A stretch of 64,000 bases of DNA from Dreissena polymorpha (Eukaryota > Mollusca > Bivalvia > Myida > Dreissenidae), in contig NC_068358.1 of NCBI RefSeq assembly GCF_020536995.1, positions 34,825,424-34,889,423 on the forward strand, in the 5' to 3' direction. This document shows positions 36,801 to 47,345 of the stretch, piece after piece; position 1 is the first letter of the stretch; each line of letters opens with the position of its first letter. The notes under the pieces are model-generated. The model saw nothing but the letters and a program-made list of their open reading frames with translations, searched no databases and was not told the origin of the DNA. Both the position numbers and the translations under genes were made by a program.

Positions 36801-37597
36801 TACTAAACTTAAAATATTGATATATATTATATATTATATATTAATAAACGCATTGATTCGAAGGAAACCCTAAACAAATATCGTGAACATAAAATAAATA
36901 AAAAGAGAATATTAGTTTATTTAAATGCAAGATCCGATAATTATTTTACGAGAGAAAATAGAAAAATACAGATTGGCTATAACACTTGTGCACATATGTC
37001 ACCCTAACACTTAATATTAGCAGCAGTGAGCTTTACTAGTAACGTAGGTATTGTGAAATATGAGCATTTAATTAATATATATCTAGTGATCATGTGGAGA
37101 AATGTGTTGCTCATTCAGAAAAGAAACAAATCTCGCAGTTTTCTTTGCAAAATATTATAGGAAATAAAAATTTGCAAGCCAAATTAGTTATACCATTACG
37201 AAATAGCAGATGAAAACGAACGTATTAAGCACTTTGACACTTCGACATTGCAATCACGAACCAACATAGTCCTAGTATTATCTCGTCTCAATGGAGCGAA
37301 AGCGTTTGATACACGCTCGACGACCTTAATCCTTGTGTTATCTATACGAACCACTCCGAAATACAAATTAGCTAGTGACAGTTCTTTGTACATTTTTCAA
37401 TACGTTACCAAGAAATTTTTATTGTAAGAAACGCGTGTTTGTTTTTGAAGGCATGCTTCTTTCAAATACGCACGTTGTTTATTCACATCATAAAACAATT
37501 GCAATTGAATTCATAAAGGTAATAATTGATTTAAAACACATTTAGTGAGACTTAATGTGCACCGGCCGGAGAAAATAAAGGAATCAAACAAAGAGAA
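36801..37597. other. spacer with an internally repetitive open frame
   Basis: The minus-strand frame 37393-37196 translates to two similar short blocks (VRIDNTRIKVVERV and LRRDNTRTMLVRDC), pointing to a small internal duplication of about 66 bases. No family is recognised. The rest is AT-rich. Confidence 0.35.
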
Positions 37598-37638
37598 ACA
37601 CACGCACGCACGCACGCACGCACGAAAACACACAGACA

Positions 37639-37730
<92 letters not shown>

Positions 37731-37755
37731 CACACACACGCACACCCCCCCCCCC

Positions 37756-37787
<32 letters not shown>

Positions 37788-37799
37788 CACACACACACT
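37598..37799. repeat. compound (ACGC)n / (AC)n microsatellite
   Basis: A near-pure CACG tetranucleotide array (about 37601-37717, with one short interruption at 37625-37637) passes into (CA)n, a C12 run, and more (CA)n to 37799. Long open frames through it (poly Cys-Val, poly His-Thr) are artefacts of the repeat. Confidence 0.97.
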
Positions 37800-38597
37800 G
37801 TGTTCATACTATAACCAAATTTTTTCTTTGTAAAAAAGTCGTACTGGGGGCAGTTGTGCTTTACATTTTTTATGTTTTAATTATATCTGTGTATTATATG
37901 AATATTGTTTCAGTGATACACATTTAAACAGATTTTTCTTTTCATTTATAGAAGTTTTAATTTTAGTAGAAGTCAACTTTGTTTACCGTACCATTACTCC
38001 ATGAATTCTACTTTCGTTTTTACCGGAAGTTCACCGGAAGTGTTTAAATATTGACACGGCGTTGCCGTCGTTAATTCGAAGCTGATGTTGTTGATTACTT
38101 TTTATTGTTAAAATTGAATGACAAAAACTGTTTTTAAACTATTATATCGTACATCAACAATAGAACGAGAAACATAATATTACATGACGACAAAATAATT
38201 ACATGACAAAACAGTTAGATCTACATATAATTAAAGCTGAACTTAAACGAATTACTTAGTATGTTCATAGCCACAACACACTTTGAACCTGTTTAACAGA
38301 CTAAACAGTCAGTCTTTTAAAGTTGCCACGTTTAAAAGACACTTGGATCGGCGACTTCTTATCGGATGATGTCGTGAAATACTTCCAAGCAGCGGAAGGC
38401 GTAGGTGGCATTTTGCGTGGACAGATATTTACTTTATGCGTGTAGTAATTATAATATTTTCAATTAAATGAGGGTGAAATACCAAAAACATTTCTTTAAG
38501 TATAATACCTGATTGAATATGGAGTAATTAATTAATGTTTGGACCAAACGATACGCAAATACTCATTAGAGGTTGAGTGAATTATTTTCTAAAAGCT
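37800..38597. other. spacer with a paired ETS motif
   Basis: CCGGAAGT occurs twice, at 38023-38030 and 38034-38041, in the same orientation and 11 bp apart, next to a GC-richer block (GACACGGCGTTGCCGTCG). This is the look of a GABP/ETS promoter pair, but no gene start could be tied to it. Confidence 0.4.
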
Positions 38598-38908
38598 TTT
38601 TTGATTGGACAACGTGATTATAACCATACGATCTGTTTTGTTTTTCACACCAAGTCGGCTCTTTCTTTACTCATTTAATCTTTGTTCATTTTAAATGTAA
38701 TTCGAGTTATTAGATCAATACGGGTCGGTGTTTTAATTGCCATACGGTCTTATTTGTTTTTACACAAAGTGGCTTTTCCTTTACTCATTTAATCTTTGAT
38801 AATTTTAAATGTAATTCGTGTCATTGGATCAAGTGCAGGTCGGTGTTTTGATTGCCGACGCGATTTGCACCTATCATAATTTTGACACAAAGTGTCTGGC
38901 TTTGTTAG
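38598..38908 (+). repeat. two and a half tandem units of about 115-135 bp
   Basis: Units begin TTGATTGG/TTTAATTGCC/TTTGATTGCC and share CTTTACTCATTTAATCTTTG, TTTTAAATGTAATTCG and GGTCGGTGTTTT. Unit 1 spans about 38598-38732, unit 2 about 38733-38847, and a partial third about 38848-38908. No coding content. Confidence 0.75.
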
Positions 38909-39060
38909 CGGGATTTATGACCGGTATTCTGTCATCACCATAGCGACGCATTAACGCGCCTACCGGAATAAACATTATGACACGAGAAACAACTTTTTTG
39001 ACAATGTTTGAAGCAAATTTTACGAATACAAAGTCTTTGAAATTACTCGATTTTTTTTCT

Positions 39061-39146
39061 TCCGAATATTCGATTCGGAAAACAGTATCCGAATATTCGG
39101 TTCGGGACCGAATATTCGGATATTCGGATATTCGTTGACATCCCTA
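39061..39146. repeat. hAT-like terminus with GAATATTCGG sub-repeats
   Basis: Multiple CCGAATATTCGG and GGATATTCGG motifs, closing in TTCGTTGACATCCCTAG. Reverse-complemented this starts CTAGGGATGTCAACGAATAT, the familiar look of hAT transposon ends (TAGGGATG-type inverted repeat). The partner end was not found, so this is a fragment or a solo end. Confidence 0.5.
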
Positions 39147-40020
39147 GTAAAGTCACATAAAGAATATTGTCGTCCGAAAATAGCAATGGTAGATATTAGT
39201 ATTTAAATGTATGTATTAAAAAGATCTAATTAAGTGTAAGAAGCGTCTCAACGCCAATGATGGTAAATAGGCAAAAGTATCAACAATTTACAGCATACGG
39301 TAAGGTTTAGTAAAACGCACAAAGACATAATTTGTATAAAATATTCGAAGGTTGCTGGTTATAAGAAATAAAAAACATATTCATATAAATACAACACATA
39401 GTAAACATATTGGTTACATCTGCTAGAAGTTCGGTAGACTATACAAGTGCTTAAGATATTTAGTCAAACGTTTTTTAACGGGATATAATCGAAGTGCATA
39501 AACAATTTATGTATTAATATTTCATTGTTTACAGTTAAGCATCTATAAATATCATAAGGTGAATGTAGTCGGAATTTAAGGCATTTGAGAGCACATGTAA
39601 CGAATCAAACAATATAATAATGTACATTAGACTTAGTAATTTAGTCGTACAACACTAATACAAGTTACATTGCGCATAACAAGTGTGTTCATTGGATAAT
39701 TTAACCTCATAGAATCGAAAAGATTGATTTAAATCTAATTCGTTTGATTGAGTATGGAATCAGTGGTATGCAGCCTGTGATTAAATTATTTTTAGAACAA
39801 TCGATTTACCCAATTGACCTGACCTACATGCCGAAATCGAGATCGCGTGTAGATCAGAGTTGGGTGTGTGTAAGCAGTGCGTTCATGAAATTGCAAAGTT
39901 TTGAACGTGCTCTGCAGAAAGTCACACGCGGGATTACTGATTTGGATTTGCCTTAAATTGCAGGTATGTATGTTTATTTATTTTGATGTAGTGTCATGAA
40001 TTCTACGTTAATTATTGTGT
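39147..40020. other. AT-rich spacer
   Basis: The plus-strand open frame 39744-39956 shows no recognisable domain; its other strand also gives nothing. It may hold the 3' UTR of the LINE to the right, which reads toward it. Confidence 0.4.
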
Positions 40021-40852
40021 GTATGTGAACGCATCCATAATTTTACGAGTAAACAAGCTAGTGCGTTTAGCCATATTAATGTTGTTGAACTTCATTAATT
40101 CAATGTATTTTATGATATTTTGGCGTGTGGGGTAATATCTCGGGATCAATTGACGCCTTTGTTCTGTGAAGTCTGGACACACAAGGACGTAATGAAATTC
40201 GTCTCCTCATTCTCTTAATCCTAGCTGGAGGCAAAAGGGGCAGTTTCTTAAGTTATGAGGAACATAAGACCATCTTTGAACTTCAACTGGCAGTTTGTGG
40301 TTAGCAGTTCGGAATTTAATGAGGTTTGTTGTAAGGTTACTTGGAAGTGACGTTATGTACTTTTCGAGTTTAATATTGTTTTTGAACAGGAGTTAGTGTT
40401 TGCCTTTGTTTGACGTGTTAAATTTTGCTTTCCATTCTTGTAAAAATTGATCCATTAGACTTTGTTTAATTGCCCGGTGGACGTTGTTTGTGTTGATATG
40501 ATTTTGGGCCTCGAAAATATATGTATTTCCTGTTTCGTTAAAATATCTGTTTAATTTAGTCGAGCCATTTGTAAGTTTGAGGGCTATTTAGCATATACTT
40601 ATATAGGATGTTTGTGTATTTTGTGTGATCGCCATTTATTATCTTTGACCAATATTTTATCATGTTTGATTTGATTTGTATTTGTATTGGGTATCTGCCC
40701 AGCTCTGCGTAGAGAAATGAATTGGGAGTTGATTTTCTGGAATAAGTTATTTTCTTAAGAAAAGATATATGTATTTTCTCCAGATTGTTTGTGTTCTCGT
40801 ATCCAATTATTTCAGTGGAATATGTTAGAATTGGTAGGATTGTGCTATCGAA

Positions 40853-42200
40853 TCATGATATTTGCAAGTCGAGTGGAAGATCGAGATTGTTTATTCTTTT
40901 GTATAGTAGATGCAGTGCTTTGTTTGCTTGTTCTTCAATATGTGTTCTTGCTTTAAAAAAAAAACTTTCACTGTGACTAAAATATGTGCCTAGATAAGTG
41001 TTTACTATTTCCATAAGTTTATTGTTTATTTTGAATGAGTATTGTTTCCAAGTTCTTCTATTGGTGCCAAATATTATGACTTTCGTTTTATCTACATTGA
41101 GTGTTAATTTCAATTTTTTGCAATATTTTTCGAAATCGTCTAGACATTTTTGAAAAGATTTTGGGGAATCTGCTAATAGAATCGTGTCATCGGCGAACAG
41201 AATGGCTATTAGTGCAAGAAAATGCATTGTTTCTCCATCCTGGTGTTGAATTTGAATCCCTTTGTTGTTATTGTTATTAAGGTGTTCGAGTAAGTCATTA
41301 AGGTAGTAGGAAAATAAGAAAGGAGATAGGTAGACCCCTTGTCGGACACCATGGTCGCAAGAAAAGAAAGCTGAATTGTCATTTTTTTGTTTGGACACAT
41401 GATTTAATGTTGTCGTACATGTTTTTTATAATTCGAATGAATTTTACTTGGACATTGCTGTTAATTAGTTTATGGAATAGTTCTGCTCTGGGGATTAGGT
41501 CAAAGCATTTGGTAAAGTCTACAAAGCCCACAAATAGTTTACTCTTTAATTTTTTCATGTTGTTTATACGAAAATTAAGACAGAATATGTTGTCTGTTGT
41601 TGAAATGTTTTTACGAAAGCCAGCTTGATTTTGGTTGATTGTGGAATTTTCATTACTATACCTGGTTAATCTTTCATTTAAGACGGATGTAACTAGTTTG
41701 TCTAGACAGGATAAGATCGTTATGGGCCTATAATTTTCAGGGCTATCGCGTGTGCATTTTCCTTAGTATATTGGAAAGATGAAACCTTTGGACCAGGTGT
41801 CTGGCATAATTCCGCTGTCAAATATCATATTGAAAAGTTTAGTGTAAATTGGCAACATCAGAGTTTTCGTGGTTTTAATATATTCATTGGGGCTACAGGT
41901 TTTGCCGTGTTTACATTTTTTGATCATTTTATCAATTGCATCACTGGTGATCGGAGAGTTAAGGGTAGTTTCTGTGTTATTGTCGATTATATTAGGTTCA
42001 ACGCTTTTGAGGTCATGGTCACTTGTGTTTTCATTTGGTGTTGTGTTCAAGTCTTTGAAATATGTATACAATTGTTCGATGCTTGGTTTAATATCGTCTT
42101 TGTGACTTTCGAGTGATTTAAGGTAATTCCAATAATGCTTCGGTTGTTTGTTTTTCATGGTTCGTAATTGGGTTTGAGTACGATGTATATATTTTTTGTG
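40853..42200 (-). pseudogene. LINE ORF2 reverse transcriptase
   Basis: Copies the element's RNA at the nicked target. Motifs on the minus strand: PITSDAIDKMIKKCKHGKTC (RT-0/1), GIMPDTWSKGFIFPIY, NYRPITILSCLDKLVTSVLN (RT-2), QAGFRKNISTTDNIF, VGFVDFTKCFDLIPRAELFH (motif A with the catalytic Asp), GVRQGVYLSPFLFSYYLNDL (motif B), ALIAILFADDTILLADSPKS (motif C, FADD) and LTLNVDKTKVIIFG. Frame changes occur near 41763 and 41400, and the C-terminal region (to about 40030, ending TEQRRQLIPRYYP..) is broken by stops. No RNase H domain seen. Confidence 0.85.
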
Positions 42201-42469
42201 ATGGAAATGCACGATTCGTTTGTATTCTTTGCTTGCATGGTTCATTGCGTTTTTATTGTCTGATGTTTTGTTTTGATTGTAGAGTTTACGCATTCGTTTG
42301 TAGGTTAATCTCTTGTTATTACATCGAGGCTCGTACCAGGGTTTAGATTTGATTGAATTTGTTGTGTGCCGTTGGTTTTTATGTTGAAATAATTTTGGTT
42401 GAAATGTTTGCACGGCTGTCGTATGGAATAGTTGTGCTATTTGTGTGAGGGCCATATTGATACTGTTGT

Positions 42470-42685
42470 TGTTGTTGCGACTATTGTTTTCGGTGTTGAT
42501 AGAATTGTCGTGTTGAATAGTATAATTGTTGTTGTTGTTGATGATGTTGTTGGTGGTGGTTGTTGTGTAAATAGTAGTTATGTTAGATGAAGTAAAAGTA
42601 GTAGTAGAAGTAGTACTAGAAGAAGTAGTAGTAGAAGTGCAAGAAGTGGTAGTGGTAGTATGAGCCGCAATATTTGTAGTATTAA
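42470..42685 (-). repeat. Thr/Asn low-complexity linker in LINE ORF2
   Basis: Trinucleotide-rich DNA (GTA/GTT on the plus strand) that on the minus strand encodes runs of Thr, Ser and Asn (TTTTTSCTSTTTSSSTTSTT, then NNIINNNNN) between the endonuclease and RT. The long 365-codon frame stays open through it, so it grew in units of three. Confidence 0.85.
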
Positions 42686-42819
42686 GTAAAGAGTAAATTG
42701 GTGTTAAATCATGATTTTCTAAATTCAAGACAAATTCGGCTTGTTTATCTGATTTCCATAGCCGATTTTGGTGTTGTTTATTATTTTGATTTTTCTTATT
42801 TTCGATCACTTTTGCAGGT

Positions 42820-43880
42820 TTGATGTTCAAGGACAACACAGAGTGGCCATCAGAGAACACTGGGTCAAATTCTACGATTTCAAAACTGTGTAAGTATTTT
42901 AGGGTATGTACTGAGCAAAGGGTGTAGTCAATAACAGAATTATCTTTGAATGTTGAACGACCTATATTCTTATCTTTACTGAATCTTCCATTTAGAATGA
43001 GTAGATTGTTGTTTTTACAAACATTTATTATGGTTTTGCCTATTCCGTTTATTTTTTAGGATCGCACGTGTTCCTCTCTATGTTCATATTATATTTGAGT
43101 AAATTATTCTTATGGTTAAAATTATTAATCATGTCATTGTCGAAGCCAAAGTATTCGGACAAGAAATCGTCGAATTCTATGAAGTCGGATAATTGGGCTG
43201 TATGGCCGTTAGTGTCGCCTGTTATTATAACGTGACTATATTTGTTGCTCATATCAGTGATCTCTTCTTCGAAATTATTGAGTTCATCTAGGTTAAAGAA
43301 TCTTGATGATTCAGGTGGAATGAACCTTGTGTTCGATTGAAATGATTGAAATAAGTATAGTCCAAAGGATATAATCGTAGTCAGTTTTGATAATTACCAC
43401 AAATTTGAATAATTTTTCTTTGACAAAAATACCCAGACCCCCTGACTTTCTATGGAATTTCATTTTTCGTGGTTAGGCTAAAAACTCAAAACCATCAATT
43501 TTAATTATATATTGCTCGTCTATTTTGCATTCTGTGCAGCAAAATATGTCAAACTGATTAATATATTCACAGAAATCTGGGTAAATACACTTTTTCTTGA
43601 GTCCACATACATTCAGCGTTCCTATTTTAATAGTTACTGACGGTTTTGATTTTAATATTGGAATAACCGTGTTTTTTCTTATACTTTCAGGATCGGACGT
43701 ATTGCATGGAGAGGAGTTGGGGGTATTGTCCGGGGAGCGGGAATTGGGGAGTGCTAGGTGTACATCATCGCCATCTGATCCGGGCAAGGTGGCGGCAGTA
43801 AATGCCTTTGGCAGGCAATCCTTTAGATTTGAGATTGTGTCGTCGCTAACATAAGGAGTCTTGGCTTTTTTGAGCATCCA
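42820..43880 (-). pseudogene. LINE ORF2 N-terminal part: APE-type endonuclease
   Basis: Nicks the target DNA to prime reverse transcription. Motifs in order on the minus strand: IKIGTLNVCGLKKK (first Asn motif, about 43640), DIFCCTECKIDE (E of the catalytic pair, about 43535), SGGLGIFVKEKL (about 43440), VIITGDTNGHTAQL (GD.N motif, about 43230), SVIDYTLCSVHTLKYF (about 42930) and FDPVFSDGHSVLSLNI (SDH-type motif, where the usual SDH reads SDGH). The upstream part (43877-43650) is a Pro/Ser-rich leader. The frame changes several times, so it is not functional. Confidence 0.8.
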
Positions 43881-43959
43881 ACCCGTTTGTGCGACTAGTG
43901 TGGGCTGTAGCAGTTAAGTGTGGCGACAATGGCGTGTTTTGGAAGAGGATGGGTAGTTT

Positions 43960-44685
43960 AAGCATGAATCACATATATATATGTGGTGATTGAGGAGCAA
44001 GGCGTATCTGTTAAAATGCGTACCTTACTGAATATCTGACTGGGACTGTGAGTATTCTTTGGGAGTGGCTCAACGTTTATGTATGTGTCGACTGCGGGGG
44101 TGCATTGTGCGAGGATTAAATTATCATTGAACACGATTGGAGACTGGATGGCATTATCAAAAATGGAATGAAAACTGGATTTACGTACAGAGTTACATTT
44201 AAACGTATTTTGATATTGATCATCTTCCATGTTATTATAAGTGTTAACAAAAGCAGGATCAGAAATGTTTTCACAAATAGTATAAGAATGTTTGTTATTT
44301 GTAACAAATTGTTTTGTGTTTACAAATATATTGTCAGTGACACTGGACGATAAAACATTGTCAAAACGGGCTTTTGCAATATGCGGATTGACTGTCCCGG
44401 TGTTTTCCTAGCACCTTATACTGTTCACTGGTGGGGAGTTTGGTGGGTCGCCATGAGTCGCCTCCTCATCAGACATGTTTCCATCATTGCCCGTTAAAGT
44501 CACATATAATGGCAGCGTTTGCTTGGGTTTGGATGATCCCTTTCCGCGAGGCGAGGTTGGTGCTGATCTTGGTCTCGGCGGAGCGGTTGGATTCTGCATT
44601 TTAATGGTCAGGTCTACTGGCTGTTGTCTAAACCTTTCGTCTGCGAGTTGTATGGGTGATTTGTTTGCATGTGTTTGAGAATTCA
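43960..44685 (-). pseudogene. LINE region between ORF1 and endonuclease
   Basis: Two short frames. The first (44686-44408) is Pro/Ser/Lys-rich (APPRPRSAPTSPRGKGSSKP) and starts on an ATGA overlap with the ORF1 stop. The second (44230-43958) is unremarkable. They probably are the tail of ORF1 and the start of ORF2 after drift. No catalytic motif is visible. Confidence 0.5.
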
Positions 44686-45405
44686 TTTGGGCGGGTCGTG
44701 TAGGTTGTGTGGCGGTATGTTAAACTGACTGGCGGAGCATACACTGGACGCTACCGAGTTATGGATGCACTCATGGATGTTTGATATTCTTGAACCTTTT
44801 AGGATAGGGTACCACTCTGGAAATAAATCCTCGGCGATTCGTCCGTTCACTGGGAGTGCTGCTGGGAAAAGCATTTGTACGTTATGGGGACCATGCTTTG
44901 ACCTAGCTTCATTGAATTCGGGCCATAGCTGCTTCCTGGCGTCGCTTATTTCTTTTGGATAGTCTCTCAGGAGGCTGAAGTTGGTTCCGGCAAGTCGACA
45001 TGCGCTGTTCATGAGGTCGTCAACGTCGCCTGGGTGGCTCATAATGACTCGAATTAGCCGTGGTCGTGTATTGTTTGTGCTGGTGCGTCTGCCGACACGA
45101 TTGGCGCGCAGGACTGAGATTTTACCTCTGTCAATGTTGAGTGACCTTCGCAGAAATTCATGAACTGTATTAAAACAATTTTTGTGTTCGCATTCATCTA
45201 CCCACGCAATAAGTATGAAGCTTTCCCTCTGCCTGGCCTCAAGCTCTTATGTTTTGTATTTAAGCAGTAGTACACGTTCGTGGGTGATATTTTGTGCAGC
45301 ACAATTGTAGTACAAACTGGACTCGATATTTTCAACGCGGCATTTTAACAAGCCCGTGTTTTTCATGCTATCTAATATATTGTCAATTTTGCTCTCTAAA
45401 TGCTG
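44683..45405 (-). pseudogene. LINE ORF1: coiled coil plus L1-like RRM and C-terminal domain
   Basis: ORF1p binds the element's RNA and forms the RNP. The minus-strand reading gives a short coiled-coil lead (QHLESKIDNILDSMKN, then VENIESSL and ELEARQRESF). An RRM follows (ILIAWVDECE..FLRRSLNIDRGKISVLRANR, RPRLIRVIMSHPGDVDDLMN). The C-terminal domain comes next (LAGTNFSLLRDYPKEISDAR, KQLWPEFNEARSKHGPHNVQ, LPVNGRI). The stretch LRDYPKEI..AR..LWP matches the conserved 'D.P.EI...R..L.P' of L1-family ORF1 proteins. One in-frame stop (TAA, near 45250) interrupts the coiled coil. The ORF1 stop overlaps the next ATG as ATGA (44683-44686); the next frame (to 44408) encodes 92 Pro/Ser-rich residues. Confidence 0.75.
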
Positions 45406-45420
45406 TAAGTTAAGAAAGCG

Positions 45421-46310
45421 AATGCAAACAACTAGTAATACACGTACATGCCGAACGCATAAACATTTACAAAACTGGGGTGCAACCGTGGAACGATCAA
45501 TGCAAAAGCACTTGGGGTTGTCATTTTTTTAAGAAGCTCCAAATCTCAAACTTAGCCCAGAATTAATCAGAAAACATTTAAGAGTAAATACAAAAATACC
45601 TAATTTCATAACAATTTAAATAAGAATAATAGATAATACATTTAATTACTATTTAACTATTACATTAGTAGATATTGACCAGAACCCTATAACTGTAACG
45701 AACTCAACAATATTGAAATAAAAAACAAATGTCTACTACAACCCTACTTTATAAAACAGCTAAGAGACAATGTGTAATATAGAATTACATGTATATCATC
45801 GTCGTGATGATAGTATATACTTGCAATACAAATAGACATAAACGTGTATGTATATTGCCTGCTTACAACATTAGAAATGATCGTGAAATATAACCTCACG
45901 CCGTTCAAGCAACTAATGATACTCAATTCGACGCATTAATCAGCTTAGCAAAGTTATATATCTGATTAACTTTTGCAGAATACAAAGAAGAAACCACCCG
46001 GGTGTGGTAAATAAAGTTAAAACAACAACAACACAAACTTCATTTAATGCTGCTTTTTTATTTTATTCGTTTGTGTTATCATGCTTGAAATTAAATGCTA
46101 TATTTTTTTATTAAAGAATAACCAAAAATGAACGCGATTGAAATTATGGATAAAACAATGAAATATTCCGACAAATTTGTATCATGTCTCTTAAAAGGTT
46201 TGAATATTAAGCTTAAATAAAAATAAAAGCTTCATGGAAGGTTTGTTCTTAAAACTATACCTGTTCCTTACCACGGGTAAAATAAAATAAACAAGCAAAT
46301 TCGTTGAATT
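45421..46310. other. AT-rich spacer
   Basis: May contain the 5' UTR of the LINE (first few hundred bases) but nothing specific could be read. A CACCCGGGTG palindrome lies near 45996. No gene. Confidence 0.4.
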
Positions 46311-46620
46311 GATACCCCCGCCAATATGCTTCTGGACACAAAAGTGTTATATTTGACACTCAGCTAAAAAGCATTTTTTTAAGATACTTAGGGCCATAAA
46401 TCCATTATTAACAGATGGTGTACAATGCCATTCGGCGTGCATCATCCTCTTATCCATATAATCACTCATACCAAGTTTCAATGAAATCTGCCAAAGCACT
46501 TCCAAGATGTGGCTCCGGACACAAAAGTGCCGGACGGACGGACGGAAAGACGGAAGGACGAAAAGACGGAAGGACGGACAACGCCAAAACAATATCCCTC
46601 CGCCTATGGCGGGGATAATG
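46311..46620 (+). mobile_element. 310-bp terminal-inverted-repeat element (CCCCGCC/GGCGGGG type)
   Basis: Ends are imperfect inverted repeats: GATACCCCCGCCAATA (46311-46326) and TATGGCGGGGATAATG (46605-46620). The interior has a GGACGGACGGACGGAAAGAC run and ACGCCAAAACAATATCCCTC before the right end. I recognise this as a very common bivalve repeat. No transposase is encoded; target-site duplication was not clear. Confidence 0.65.
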
Positions 46621-46737
46621 AAAGAATATATTAAATGTATATCTCATTTATGTTGTGCTACAATTGCAAATCAAAATCAACTTAATATTTCCATTATTAA
46701 TTTTTTGTTAACGATCGGTAATCTTCATGTAGTCTTA

Positions 46738-47121
46738 CTAAGAAATTATGAGACGTGCTTGTAAATTTGGCATATTGATTTCGATGCCGTGAAGATAAAC
46801 GTAGCTTCTGTGTGAATATGTATGATTATGTGTTTTACATCTGGTTGTGTAAACGGAAACACGTGACTGTGAATGAGTAATACTACAGATATGTGTACAG
46901 GTTGTGTACAGGATTTTGAATGAAACATTCCGCTGCATCCGTCGTTTTATATCACGCATAATATTTTCCCATAGCTCGTCATCAGTTACGATTTGAACAA
47001 ACGGGCTAATATTCTCGTCATAGTTAGAAAGCCGTAGGATCGTACTAAGGACGCAACAACCGCAGAAGTAATGTTGGGTGAACGCGGCGAAGTCGACGAT
47101 GATCGATTTGACCGCCATCAT
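46738..47121 (-). CDS. unassigned 127-codon open frame
   Basis: Not recognised. The first 65 codons (VKSIIVDFAAFTQHYF.., ENISPFVQIVTDDELWENIM, RDIKRRMQRN) have a composition more like real coding sequence than most frames here, with acidic and aromatic residues. The second half is His/Thr/Tyr-rich and looks like chance translation. No splice sites of good quality flank it (a weak GT follows ILY). It could be the remnant of a transposon gene whose N-terminal part is the pogo-like scrap just upstream (47340-47210), or a real short gene. I would not rely on it. Confidence 0.2.
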   Translation of the reverse strand: MMAVKSIIVDFAAFTQHYFCGCCVLSTILRLSNYDENISPFVQIVTDDELWENIMRDIKRRMQRNVSFKILYTTCTHICSITHSQSRVSVYTTRCKTHNHTYSHRSYVYLHGIEINMPNLQARLIIS

Positions 47122-47204
47122 ATATTTTGTACGGACTGACCGATTTCAAATAGCTAGTATCAACTGTTTCTTGTGCAGAACACGGACTTGCTTTTTTCTA
47201 ATTC

Positions 47205-47345
47205 TCGTTATAGGATAGCTTTGTTTGTTTGAGTTAGTTTTATGTGTTTGCCCAGCCACTCCACCATAGTTTCTTCGTCCTATTCGTTCAGGTCGCTTAT
47301 GTATTTGCCGGGCTTTCTATACGTGTCTGCCACTGATAGTATACA
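47205..47345 (-). pseudogene. possible pogo/CENP-B-like HTH scrap
   Basis: A minus-strand frame reads SVADTYRKPGKYISDLNE, a stop, then DEETMVEWLGKHIKLTQTNK. In pogo/Tigger transposases the CENP-B-type helix-turn-helix has the pattern R+PG..  L..EEE..LVEWI......G. The resemblance is over about 40 codons only and includes an in-frame stop, so this is a tentative fossil. Confidence 0.3.

Larger units (their letters stand above)
40020..45420 (-). mobile_element. nearly full-length two-ORF LINE, decayed
   Basis: Non-LTR retrotransposon of about 5.4 kb on the minus strand, with ORF1 (RNA-binding, 45405-44683), a Pro-rich/linker stretch (44686-43880), an APE-type endonuclease (43640-42820), a low-complexity linker (42680-42470), the reverse transcriptase (about 42200-40860) and a C-terminal region to about 40025. 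All parts are in the order expected for an active element, but frames are interrupted many times, so it is a fossil. The 5' UTR, poly(A) tail and target-site duplication were not identified. Clade is not assigned: ORF1 is L1-like in fold, whereas the RT resembles general Jockey/I/CR1 wording. Confidence 0.88.

Noticed and set aside
37511-37814. Four long open frames (poly Cys-Val, poly His-Thr)
   Set aside because: They are translations of the CACG/CA microsatellite and have no independent support.
41407-42116. Plus-strand open frames opposite the 40-45 kb LINE
   Set aside because: The minus strand gives clear RT and endonuclease motifs; the plus frames are shadows.
43958-44353. Separate small genes upstream of the LINE endonuclease
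   Set aside because: Position and orientation fit decayed ORF1/ORF2 linker sequence of the LINE; no independent signal.
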